From positions 1 to 47,779 of the forward strand of contig CAAGQC010000016.1 of assembly GCA_900771995.1 (NCBI GenBank): a stretch of DNA of 47,779 bases, read 5' to 3'. How positions within the stretch are numbered: the first letter of the stretch is position 1; every line of letters begins with the position of its first letter. This stretch comes from Lachnospiraceae bacterium (GTDB lineage: Bacteria > Bacillota > Clostridia > Lachnospirales > Lachnospiraceae). Below the pieces are notes generated by a model. That model ran no database searches. It saw nothing but the letters and a program-made list of their open reading frames with translations, and was not told where the DNA came from. A program made the translations under genes and the position numbers. This document shows positions 25,255-32,690 of this stretch, piece after piece.

Positions 25255-26224
25255 GTTTTCTCCCCTTTTCTCTCTGTCCCGGCATTCTATCCGGACAGTT
25301 TCCCGGTCTGCATTTGCCCAGTGTCTCCCCACAGATCCCACACAGCACCGGCGTTGCCATCCGCAGATAATACCCTCTGATTCCGTTGCCGAGATACGGA
25401 TTTTTCCTGTATTCCGGAAAATTCTCCCGCAGAAATGCAAAAGTCTCCTCCCGCAGACTTCTCCGAAGCCTCCGGTCTCTTATTCTGGAAATTCTGCCCA
25501 TGGAACTGCATAACAGGATCCGGGCGCAGTAATATTCCAGTTCCCTTCCGTAGGTCTCCATAAGCTCTTTTTCCTGATAAAACCGGCAGGCATCCTGCAG
25601 GACCGGGAAGATATTTCCCACCCGCCCGCTCTTGCTGTCGTTCATGGTGGAATCCCCTCTGTCCCGGTGATAGACGTAGACTCCCAGCATTTTTGCCTGT
25701 TTTTTCACATAGGGCTGAAGTTTCAGATAAAAAGAGGTATCCTCATAGATATAGCCTTCCGGGAAGAGAATGCCGTTGTCCGTAAGCAGCTGCCTGCGGA
25801 TCAGTTTGTTCCAGGGTGCCGCAGATCCGTAGGCTCTCTTTTCCCTGCCATCCTCTCCCAGATAATGAAAATCGCATTCCACCAGATCCGCATTTTCTGA
25901 TCTGGCCCGGGTATACATGGCTGCGTACATCCGCCTGTCCACATAATCATCTGAATCCACGAAGCCCACATATTCTCCTGTGGCAGCCGCCAGTCCCACA
26001 TTTCTCGCTCTTCCCTGACCACCATTTTCCCGGGTGATGACCCGGATCCGCTCAGGATCCAGCCTTCGGTATTTTTCCAGGATCTGTGGGGAAGCATCCG
26101 TGGAACCGTCATTCACGAAGATCAGTTCCAGTTCCGGCAGCGTCTGTTCTGTCAGGGAACGGATGCATTCCTCCAGATATTTTTCCGTGTTGTATACCGG
26201 AACGATCACGCTGACTGCCGGCAT
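25223..26224 (-). CDS. Family 2 glycosyltransferase
   Basis: A 333-residue GT-A enzyme with V-S-V-I-V-P-V-Y-N-T-E-K at the start, F-V-N-D-G-S-T-D-A-S and the metal site V-D-S-D-D-Y (about 91-96). N-K-L-I-R-R and Y-E-D-T-S-F follow, as in the enzyme at 19523. The last 50 or so residues are basic and Cys-rich and may be poorly conserved. It overlaps both neighbours, 19 nt upstream and 32 nt downstream, indicating tight translational coupling. Confidence 0.93.
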   Translation of the reverse strand: MPAVSVIVPVYNTEKYLEECIRSLTEQTLPELELIFVNDGSTDASPQILEKYRRLDPERIRVITRENGGQGRARNVGLAAATGEYVGFVDSDDYVDRRMYAAMYTRARSENADLVECDFHYLGEDGREKRAYGSAAPWNKLIRRQLLTDNGILFPEGYIYEDTSFYLKLQPYVKKQAKMLGVYVYHRDRGDSTMNDSKSGRVGNIFPVLQDACRFYQEKELMETYGRELEYYCARILLCSSMGRISRIRDRRLRRSLREETFAFLRENFPEYRKNPYLGNGIRGYYLRMATPVLCGICGETLGKCRPGNCPDRMPGQREKGRKHANISSNGHL

Positions 26225-27009
26225 AGGATCTCCTCCACGCTATGTAGCAGGAATTCCGGGAAGTACAGACTGATCTCCCCGTGTTCCTTGTAATGAGCCA
26301 CATCTTCACTGTAATGGTAGCCTTTTTTTGCCAGATCCCTGCGCAGATAGCGGATGTGTTCCTCATAGGTATGTTCGCTGTCGGAATAGTGCAGATAGAT
26401 CCTCTGGGTGGGGGCATAAGTGTTTTCCGTGACTTTCCTCGGAAGATACCCGTTCAGGAACTCGACTCTTTCCTTGCAGACCTGCCCGACAATGTGTTTC
26501 AGAGCTTCCAGATTGCCGGTATCTAACAGGCTCTGGCCCAGAAAATACTGTGGACCTCCCACGATCATATAGCTTCCCGGATAATCCAGTCCGAAATTCA
26601 GTGCCGTATAGCCGCCCTTGCTGGAGCCGCAGAAGATCAGGCGTCTGGCCCCGGTCTGCTCCCGCACCCTGTCGATCAGTTCCCTGACCACGGCTGCCTC
26701 CTGGAACTTCATATTGCTGCCCAGATAAAAAGAACCTCTGTGATCCGCCGCAAAATCATCCAGCAGAAACAGTTTGTTGCAGGAGATATCCTTCAATGTC
26801 CGGACATAGTTATATCTGGCCCGGATCCCTTTTCTGGTACAGGAACTGAACACTATGACCAGCGTCTCGGAATCGGTCCGGTCCAACAGATATTTCAACG
26901 TCACGCCCCGGGAGCGGTATTTTTTCTGATCCCGCAAAAGACGCAGTTTTGTCAGCAGATACTCCCACAGTTTTTTCCCTTTTTTACGATATTTTTGAAT
27001 GTTTTCCAT
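26206..27009 (-). CDS. Alpha/beta-hydrolase-like protein of capsule clusters (XcbB/CpsF- or Asp2-like)
   Basis: A 267-residue protein with a hydrolase nucleophile elbow F-C-G-S-S-K-G-G-Y (Ser130) and a following G-G-P-Q-Y-F-L-G. This combination I associate with XcbB/CpsF-type capsule proteins and the Asp2 acetyltransferase group. A C-terminal H-Y-K-E-H-G region could supply the catalytic His. It probably acylates or deacylates a sugar. The start at 27009 (after GAGGGGGAG) is preferred to an upstream TTG. It overlaps the GT28-like gene by 26 nt. Confidence 0.65.
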   Translation of the reverse strand: MENIQKYRKKGKKLWEYLLTKLRLLRDQKKYRSRGVTLKYLLDRTDSETLVIVFSSCTRKGIRARYNYVRTLKDISCNKLFLLDDFAADHRGSFYLGSNMKFQEAAVVRELIDRVREQTGARRLIFCGSSKGGYTALNFGLDYPGSYMIVGGPQYFLGQSLLDTGNLEALKHIVGQVCKERVEFLNGYLPRKVTENTYAPTQRIYLHYSDSEHTYEEHIRYLRRDLAKKGYHYSEDVAHYKEHGEISLYFPEFLLHSVEEILCRQSA

Positions 27010-27499
27010 GGTTCTCCCCCTCTTCCGCAATTAAAAAATCTTCAATGTCCGTCAGGATCCTGCGGGTGTTGGAACGGTATCCGGCAAAATTTCTGTCGTT
27101 CGTATCCCGGATACACTCCCCCAGCTGTTCGCTGTCATAGCAGGCACAGATCAGATTCATGCCGTCGAACTCCTGCAGCAGCTGTACCTGATGATCATCC
27201 ACATGCTCGCCGTATCTGGCCAGCCTCGGCACCGCAATGACTTTTTTCCCCTGTTTTACCGCCCCGATGATCACTCCCGTACCGCCGTGGGTAATGACCA
27301 TCCGGCATTCCCGCAGCTTCCCGGCAAAGCTTTCCCGATCCAGGAAACGGCAGTATTCGTAGTGTCTTGGAAGGTAGTCGCTCTCCCCGATCTGGGCAAA
27401 TACCTCCTCTTTAATATCCTCTTCTTCGATCAGAAGGTCTATCTTTTGTAACAATCGATTGAACTGAAATTTCTGCGATCCGGTCGTTACAAATATCAT
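26984..27499 (-). CDS. Glycosyltransferase catalytic subunit, Alg13/PssE type
   Basis: A 171-residue protein matching the C-terminal half of GT28 enzymes. It begins M-I-F-V-T-T-G-S-Q and has T-H-G-G-T-G-V-I-I-G-A-V-K-Q-G-K, the UDP-sugar binding block. It works as a two-subunit enzyme with the membrane partner encoded just upstream (27501-27953), as Alg13 does with Alg14 and PssE with PssD. It usually adds the second sugar to the lipid-linked primer. The gap between the two genes is one nucleotide. Confidence 0.9.
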   Translation of the reverse strand: MIFVTTGSQKFQFNRLLQKIDLLIEEEDIKEEVFAQIGESDYLPRHYEYCRFLDRESFAGKLRECRMVITHGGTGVIIGAVKQGKKVIAVPRLARYGEHVDDHQVQLLQEFDGMNLICACYDSEQLGECIRDTNDRNFAGYRSNTRRILTDIEDFLIAEEGENHGKHSKIS

Positions 27500-27500
27500 C

Positions 27501-27953
27501 CTAATAAATTCCTCCCAGACAGATGGCCTTCGGATAGATCTCCTTCATCTGCGCCCACTGGACATAGAAACGATCCGCCAGGCGATACAGCAGCTTTCCC
27601 GTCAGCGTCGCCGAGGTCACCTTGGCAAAGGATTCGATATAGATCAGCTTCCTGCCGGAAAGTTTGGCTTCCACACACAGCGGGATCATGGCCAGTACTC
27701 CCGTACACACCACCACATCCGGCCGTTCCCGGTGCAGCAGCCGCAGCGACTGCAGACTGTTCTTCAACAGATACAAAGGACACCGCCATTGTTTCCGGTT
27801 CACCTGATGCAGGTAATAGCATCTTACTGGCATCTTCACCTCATATCCCGTTTTCTCCGTCACTACAAAGCTTTCGTATTTTTCCATCAGCGGCCGTAAC
27901 ATCATCAGCTGTTCAAAGTGGCCGCCGGACGATGCGGCAAAACATATTTTCAT
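27501..27953 (-). CDS. Glycosyltransferase membrane/acceptor subunit, Alg14/PssD type
   Basis: A 150-residue protein starting M-K-I-C-F-A-A-S-S-G-G-H-F-E-Q-L, the Alg14-type signature, with V-V-C-T-G and I-E-S-F-A-K-V further on. It recruits the PssE-like partner (26984-27499) to the membrane and the lipid-linked acceptor. Its ATG overlaps the stop of the Wzz/kinase gene as ATGA. I reject the longer frame from 27989 because it lies inside the previous gene. Confidence 0.9.
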   Translation of the reverse strand: MKICFAASSGGHFEQLMMLRPLMEKYESFVVTEKTGYEVKMPVRCYYLHQVNRKQWRCPLYLLKNSLQSLRLLHRERPDVVVCTGVLAMIPLCVEAKLSGRKLIYIESFAKVTSATLTGKLLYRLADRFYVQWAQMKEIYPKAICLGGIY

Positions 27954-29353
27954 GCGGTTTCTCCTTTCTGCTGTTTCTCTTCCTTCCAATATTGCTGCAA
28001 TCTGTAGTTGTAGTCCTTGGACTTCGGTGGCAGGCCATTGAACAGGATCCCGCAGATATCCGCATCCACCTGCTCCAGAAGAGTCACCGCCACTTTCTCC
28101 CGGCTCATATGGCTGACTCCGGCCCGCACCACCAGCACATAAGCGGTGACCTCGTGGGACAGAAGCAAAGCATCCGTCACGATCCCCACTGGTGGCAGGT
28201 CAATAATGATACAGTCATACCGGGTCCGCAGGTCCACCAGCAGTTCTTTCATCCGCTCCCCGCCCAACAGTTCGGAAGGATTCGGCGGATTCTCACCTCC
28301 CACCAGCACATCCAGATTCTTCCGGTATTCCAGGATCTGCGGTGTCTCCCGCAATCCCGCCAGATACTGGCTAAGTCCCACTCTCCCCCGGAGTTTCAGA
28401 AGAGATGCCACCGACATATTCCGCATGTCCCCATCAATGAGCAGTACTTTCTTTCCCAGCTGGGCATAGCTGATGGCGATATTCACACTGTTTAAGGTCT
28501 TCCCTTCATCCTTATCCGCACTGGTGACCGCGTAGACCGGACAGCGTTCTCCCTTTCCCGTGAACAGCAGATTGGCCCGGATGGTATTATAGGATTCCTT
28601 CACGTCAAAGGGGCTGTTTTCCCCCAGTACCAGAACGGGCTTACTCTTCCGGTCCGGCGCCTGGATCTGGGGAATGTCTCCCAGTACGGGGATCCGGAAG
28701 GCCAGCTTCAGTTCGTAACGCCTGCGGATCGTCGTATCCATCAGTCCTGCCAGCAAAAACAGGACAAGGGATGCCCCGAAGCACCCGGAGAATCCCACCA
28801 GCGCATATTTGACCAGACTGGTGGCACTGTAGGGAGACTGCGGCAGCGTGGCATAATCGATCACTTCGATCCCGCCGGATTTCACGATCCGGCCGATTTC
28901 CTTCGGTGCCACCCTGCCGATGGCATTGGCCAGTTCCATGGCACGGTAGGGATCACTGTCATAGGCATAGACATAGAAGACCGCCGTATTCTCCACCACA
29001 CTGGTACCGATCATCCGCGAAAGCGTCTCCGTTCCATAATCCAGTCCCGCCTCTTCCAGCACCTTTTCCAGAATGGTGTTGCTCTTCAGGATCAGCATAT
29101 AGCTCTGCACCAGATTCTTGGCCTGTGTAAATTCGGAATTCGAGATATTCACCGAGGAATCGTACACATAGTCCGGATCACTGTATACATAGAAGGATAC
29201 CTCCGCCCGGTACAGGGTGCTGTTGGTCAGATACGCATAAGCGCCTCCGGCCATTCCGCCCAGCACCCCCAGGATCAGAATGTAAGCGATCCTTTTCCGA
29301 AGGATCCACAGGATCTTCTCCAGATGAAAATTATTCAAAATCGTTTCCAACAT
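27950..29353 (-). CDS. Polysaccharide co-polymerase fused to a bacterial tyrosine kinase (Wzz-Wzc type)
   Basis: Controls chain length and assembly by cycles of tyrosine phosphorylation. The 467-residue protein has an N-terminal Wzz domain between membrane helices near 22-42 and 183-204. A cytoplasmic BY-kinase follows, with Walker A S-A-D-K-D-E-G-K-T (278-286), A' L-L-I-D-G-D (304-309) and Walker B I-I-I-D-L-P-P (382-388). A C-terminal Tyr group is at 448, 450 and 455. In most Firmicutes these two domains are separate proteins, so the fusion is notable. It is the first gene of the minus-strand operon, with no phosphatase partner in the window. Confidence 0.92.
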   Translation of the reverse strand: MLETILNNFHLEKILWILRKRIAYILILGVLGGMAGGAYAYLTNSTLYRAEVSFYVYSDPDYVYDSSVNISNSEFTQAKNLVQSYMLILKSNTILEKVLEEAGLDYGTETLSRMIGTSVVENTAVFYVYAYDSDPYRAMELANAIGRVAPKEIGRIVKSGGIEVIDYATLPQSPYSATSLVKYALVGFSGCFGASLVLFLLAGLMDTTIRRRYELKLAFRIPVLGDIPQIQAPDRKSKPVLVLGENSPFDVKESYNTIRANLLFTGKGERCPVYAVTSADKDEGKTLNSVNIAISYAQLGKKVLLIDGDMRNMSVASLLKLRGRVGLSQYLAGLRETPQILEYRKNLDVLVGGENPPNPSELLGGERMKELLVDLRTRYDCIIIDLPPVGIVTDALLLSHEVTAYVLVVRAGVSHMSREKVAVTLLEQVDADICGILFNGLPPKSKDYNYRLQQYWKEEKQQKGETA

Positions 29354-29397
29354 CGTTCTCTCCTTTTCGACAAATTCTGCTTTTCCCCAAAATGAAA

Positions 29398-29427
29398 ATA
29401 TCCACCAGGGAATTCCCTGATGGATAT
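29398..29427 (-). terminator. Leader hairpin before the exopolysaccharide operon (possible attenuator)
   Basis: On the minus strand, ATATCCA arms (29398-29404/29421-29427) and a CAGGGAA/TTCCCTG core form a long stem with one mismatch. TTTTCATTTT follows, about 45 nt before the first gene. It looks like a terminator placed in the leader, so transcription of the long operon could depend on read-through control. Confidence 0.6.
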
Positions 29428-29589
29428 CTTGCGCCGGACATTAGCCTGTCCGTTTTCTTCTTATGTAAACCGTATAAATGTTATAGCCTGCAGCCCTGCC
29501 GCTGCCCCTGCGCTTCAAAATGCGCTTCTGTATATAAAGACGGCGCTAAGAAGCGGAATGGCTCAGTATTTCTTTTCTTTTTTTCTAGT

Positions 29590-29595
29590 TGTCAA
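29590..29595 (-). promoter_or_regulatory. Possible -35 box for the exopolysaccharide operon
   Basis: A perfect TTGACA lies on the minus strand, but the -10 position 17-18 nt on is a poor match (AAATAC). It overlaps the extended -10 of the opposing promoter, so the two would compete. Assignment is tentative. Confidence 0.3.
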
Positions 29596-29597
29596 TA

Positions 29598-29606
29598 TGA
29601 TATAAT
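29598..29606 (+). promoter_or_regulatory. Extended -10 promoter of the sigma/pilin-like operon
   Basis: TGA-TATAAT, a perfect -10 with TG extension (TATAAT at 29601-29606). The -35 position is only a T-run. Transcription would start about 160 nt before the first gene, making a long leader. Confidence 0.6.
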
Positions 29607-29638
29607 GAGCGTAAGCATGAGAGGTGCCAGACACGGAT

Positions 29639-29760
29639 ATTACACAATTTGACTGCTTGCAGGCAATATTGTGTAATGTTCGGGGATGGTAGGGCGACGC
29701 CCGGACATCGGGAAGACACTTCGTGTCTTCCCGATGTACACCTCACCACCAGCGCTACCA
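29639..29760 (+). ncRNA. Structured leader RNA upstream of the degenerate GGDEF gene
   Basis: The leader has a perfect 10-bp hairpin (29639-29648/29668-29677), a small GGGCG/CGCCC element (29692-29702) and a perfect 15-bp hairpin with a 3-nt loop (29705-29719/29723-29737). An outer TGGTAG/CTACCA pairing (29687-29692/29755-29760) encloses the latter two and ends right at the AAAGGAG site. It resembles a riboswitch or other cis-regulator. I do not recognise a known class, and it lacks the c-di-GMP riboswitch core. A dispersed repeat is the alternative. Confidence 0.5.
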
Positions 29761-29775
29761 AAGGAGTGAACATAT

Positions 29776-30480
29776 ATGATACAGAAAAAGAAATTCGTAA
29801 AAACCTTCCGCAACACCAAAACCGTGCAGCTGATCCTTCTGCTGCTGTTGGAGACCGCCTATGTTCTCATCCTGACCCTGCATCCGGCGCTGGGAACCAG
29901 ACTTTTCGAAGACCGGACCCTTTTTATCTTATGCACACTCTCCTGGATCCTTGCCTTATTTAATCTGGTATGGCTATTATATGATTTCTATAAATTACGC
30001 ACCTTCGCCGAAGAGAGCCACGCCCTGAACCGTGCGGCTTTTCTGGATCACCTGACCGGCATTCCCAACCGTCACGGCCTCGATGTGGTCTTTGAGACCT
30101 ACGACTCTCCGGAATCCCTGGCCCATGTCGCCTGCTATATGGTGACCATCACCAATCTGAAAGAAGTGAACCAGACCATGGGACATGTGGTGGGTGACCA
30201 GATGTTAAAAGACTTTTCCGGCATTCTGGAAAGTGTCGGTGACGCCTTCGGTGTGGTGGGACGTAACGGCGGCAACGAATTCTTAATGATCGTCAACCAT
30301 GGCTCCCATGACACCATGGAGTATTTTATCGAAAGTCTGGATCAGCAGTTAAAAGAATACAACGAAGAGCACAGCAATGCTCCCATTCGGATCCAATATG
30401 CCTATATTCTGAACGAAGAGGCACATGCCGAGTATTTTTCCACCTTACTCACAGAGACCTACAACAAGCTGCACGCTTAA
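29776..30480 (+). CDS. Membrane protein with degenerate GGDEF domain
   Basis: The 234-residue protein has two membrane helices (about 18-36 and 48-68) and a C-terminal GGDEF-like domain beginning D-H-L-T-G-I-P-N-R (91-99). The signature reads G-G-N-E-F (165-169). The usual first metal-binding D-x-D is replaced by T-I-T-N. Both metal ligands are therefore lost and it should not make c-di-GMP; it may bind a nucleotide or partner instead. It is the first gene of an operon with an ECF sigma factor and pilin-like genes. Confidence 0.85.
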   Translation: MIQKKKFVKTFRNTKTVQLILLLLLETAYVLILTLHPALGTRLFEDRTLFILCTLSWILALFNLVWLLYDFYKLRTFAEESHALNRAAFLDHLTGIPNRHGLDVVFETYDSPESLAHVACYMVTITNLKEVNQTMGHVVGDQMLKDFSGILESVGDAFGVVGRNGGNEFLMIVNHGSHDTMEYFIESLDQQLKEYNEEHSNAPIRIQYAYILNEEAHAEYFSTLLTETYNKLHA

Positions 30481-30512
30481 GGAACCCGTTAACACAACAG
30501 TGAGACGAACGC

Positions 30513-31076
30513 ATGAAAGACTTGAACATTTCTTACATTGCCGGTCTTGTGATCCGTGCCCAGCATAGCGACTCGGATGCCTTCGCGGAATTGTATGCCC
30601 TTACCTATAACAAGGTATACAACTACACCAGGCATTATCTGCGGGATGATTTCCTCGCCCAGGATGCCATGCAGGAGGTCTACATACTAGCTTTGAAAAA
30701 CATCGGAAAACTGAATGATCCCACGGTTTTTATCGCCTGGCTGAACCGGATCTGCTTTCATGTCTGCTATGATATGACACAGAAAAACAGACCACAGAAT
30801 GACTGTCAGGTCTTAAGTCAGGAGATTCTGGATATTATTCAGGATCCCCATCTGGATGCGAACCCAGAACTGCACTACCAGCAGAAGGATGAGTATTCCC
30901 GACTGACGGAGGCCCTGGAACAGCTTCCCTTCAACGAGAAACAGGTGCTGATCATGCGTTACTATAACGACATGAAGCTGGAGGAGATTGCTGCCGCCAT
31001 GGAGATCAGCCGCAGCAGCGTCAAACGCTACATTACCTCCGGGCAGGATCATTTGAAAGAAAGGATGAAAGGATAA
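30513..31076 (+). CDS. ECF-type RNA polymerase sigma factor
   Basis: Directs RNA polymerase to a small regulon. The 187-residue protein has a region 2 with D-D-F-L-A-Q-D-A-M-Q-E-V-Y (about 44-56) and region 4 L-P-F-N-E-K-Q-V-L-I-M-R-Y-Y-N-D-M-K-L-E-E-I-A, then a helix-turn-helix ending in S-V-K-R-Y. No extra domains. The next gene starts 7 nt downstream and has the size and layout of an anti-sigma factor. The operon's own promoter looks sigma-A-like, so the target may lie elsewhere. Confidence 0.93.
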   Translation: MKDLNISYIAGLVIRAQHSDSDAFAELYALTYNKVYNYTRHYLRDDFLAQDAMQEVYILALKNIGKLNDPTVFIAWLNRICFHVCYDMTQKNRPQNDCQVLSQEILDIIQDPHLDANPELHYQQKDEYSRLTEALEQLPFNEKQVLIMRYYNDMKLEEIAAAMEISRSSVKRYITSGQDHLKERMKG

Positions 31077-31082
31077 CAGATT

Positions 31083-31595
31083 ATGTTTTTTCATAAAAAG
31101 AACCGCTATGAACTGGACATGACGACTGCAAATAATGCTTTGCAGAATATCCTGTCCTCCTGTAACCAGCCGGTCAATACGATCCCCTTCGACAAGCTGG
31201 TGCTTCGCAAAAAAGTCAATGCTGCTTCCTATAATCGCCTGATCGCTGCCACGGCTCTGATCTTTGTACTGACCTTTCTGTCACCGCTGGCCATCGTTCC
31301 TCTCTCCGAACTGAGTGAAACGCTGTTCGTCCCCGCACCGGCAGAACTTACACTTGATTATGTGGAAAACAATATTTTAAGCCTGCAGTTTACCGGCGAC
31401 AACATTCTTTATAACGAAGCCTTTATGGAGACCATGTCCGGGGAGATCATTGAACCGCTCTCCGTGGATGCCTCCCAGGGTGTGATCAGTTTCCCGTTTC
31501 TTTCCGAGGAAGCCAATATTTACGTTCCCGTGAAAGGCGGAGAGGCCATTCACCTTCTCTTTACTCCCGATGACGTAACGGGTGTGGAACAATAA
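31083..31595 (+). CDS. Single-pass membrane protein, candidate anti-sigma factor
   Basis: The 170-residue protein has a cytoplasmic part of about 58 residues, one membrane helix (about 59-80) and an exported domain of about 90 residues. Downstream of an ECF sigma gene by 7 nt, this layout suggests an anti-sigma factor, but no zinc-binding H-x3-C-x2-C motif is present. The outer part (L-T-L-D-Y-V-E-N-N-I-L-S-L-Q-F) resembles extracytoplasmic domains of uncharacterised anti-sigma-like proteins. Function is inferred mainly from position. Confidence 0.6.
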   Translation: MFFHKKNRYELDMTTANNALQNILSSCNQPVNTIPFDKLVLRKKVNAASYNRLIAATALIFVLTFLSPLAIVPLSELSETLFVPAPAELTLDYVENNILSLQFTGDNILYNEAFMETMSGEIIEPLSVDASQGVISFPFLSEEANIYVPVKGGEAIHLLFTPDDVTGVEQ

Positions 31596-31616
31596 CAACA
31601 GGATGTAACGATTTCT

Positions 31617-32618
31617 ATGCGGATACCAGAATCCTCAGCGCGGCTGCGCATCTTATTAATTACATATTGTATGGCCATGGGTCTGGGTGCCTGCGGTACT
31701 GTTCAGGACAGTCTGCCTGTGGACGCCTCTGTCACGGAAACCGCTTCTGAGGAACAGCCCGCCGCTTCTGTGGAAACGGAAGTTTCCCTTCCCGCAGAAT
31801 CTCTTCGGGATGCCACTCCTGTCTGTCTTGTGCCACAGGCCGATGGAACTGCGACAGCCTCCAACGATGTGGCGGTCATTGACTATTCCCACATGTCCGA
31901 CGGCTATGTCTGTGTCAATTACACCGGCACCTGCCCCAAGGTCAAGCTGCGGATCACCGGTCCGGATACCGTGGTCTATACCTATGATCTGCACGGAGGC
32001 GGCTATGAGACTTTTCCCCTGTCCTCCGGCGACGGCTATTATGATGTGACGATCTATGAAAATATTTCCGGTACGAATTATGCCACCTGCCTGTATGCGG
32101 ATCTGGATGTGCAGATCACGGACGAGTTCAGTCCTTTTCTCTATCCGAACCAATACGTGAATTTTACGGTGGACAGCAAGGTGGTAGTCAAGGGTCAGGA
32201 GCTGGCCGAAGGCGCTTCCTCCGATCTGGAAGTGATCACCCGGATCTATGACTATATCACCGGTAATATTACCTACGACTACGACAAGGCTTCCGATCCT
32301 CCCACCGGCTACACTTCCGATGTGGATGCCATTCTTGCTTCCGGCACCGGCATCTGTCTGGACTATGCCGCGGTCATGGCAAGTATGCTCCGGAGCCAGC
32401 GGATCCCGACCCGGCTGGAAGTCGGTTACGCCCAGGATGCCTATCATGCCTGGATCAGTGTCTACACCGCCGATACCGGCTGGCTGAACGGCATTATTGA
32501 ATTCGACGGCAGCGTATGGACGCTGGTGGATCCGACCTTTGGTGCCAATACCGATGACAAGACGCTGAAAAAGTTCATCGGTGACGGCAGCAACTATATC
32601 TTACAGAAAATGTATTAG
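31617..32618 (+). CDS. Transglutaminase-like lipoprotein
   Basis: A 333-residue exported protein with signal peptide and lipobox L-G-A-C (23-26). A Thr/Ala/Glu-rich linker and a beta-rich domain (about 85-170) follow. A C-terminal transglutaminase core has C247 (G-I-C-L-D-Y-A), H277 (Y-H-A-W-I) and D305 (V-D-P-T-F-G). Such proteins may be peptidases, cross-linkers or inactive binding domains at the cell surface. It is co-transcribed with the sigma factor and pilin-like genes and might process or cross-link their products. Confidence 0.87.
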   Translation: MRIPESSARLRILLITYCMAMGLGACGTVQDSLPVDASVTETASEEQPAASVETEVSLPAESLRDATPVCLVPQADGTATASNDVAVIDYSHMSDGYVCVNYTGTCPKVKLRITGPDTVVYTYDLHGGGYETFPLSSGDGYYDVTIYENISGTNYATCLYADLDVQITDEFSPFLYPNQYVNFTVDSKVVVKGQELAEGASSDLEVITRIYDYITGNITYDYDKASDPPTGYTSDVDAILASGTGICLDYAAVMASMLRSQRIPTRLEVGYAQDAYHAWISVYTADTGWLNGIIEFDGSVWTLVDPTFGANTDDKTLKKFIGDGSNYILQKMY

Positions 32619-32637
32619 TAATGTCCGATCTTAGGTC

Positions 32638-32659
32638 TCCGGTAAATGGGTTTACCGGA
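32638..32659 (+). other. Intergenic hairpin
   Basis: A perfect 9-bp inverted repeat (TCCGGTAAA / TTTACCGGA) with a 4-nt loop lies in the 72-nt gap between the lipoprotein and GspF-like genes. No U-run follows, so it is probably an RNA-stabilising or processing element that sets differential expression. Confidence 0.6.
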
Positions 32660-32690
32660 ACAGTTATGAAATGAAAGGGAATAAAACGAC

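Noticed and set aside
29607..29775. A c-di-GMP riboswitch before the GGDEF gene
   Set aside because: The conserved core and tetraloop-receptor segments of both known classes are absent, although a structured leader is present.
29649..29963. A plus-strand frame starting within the structured leader
   Set aside because: It overlaps the GGDEF gene out of frame, has no ribosome-binding site and no recognisable content.
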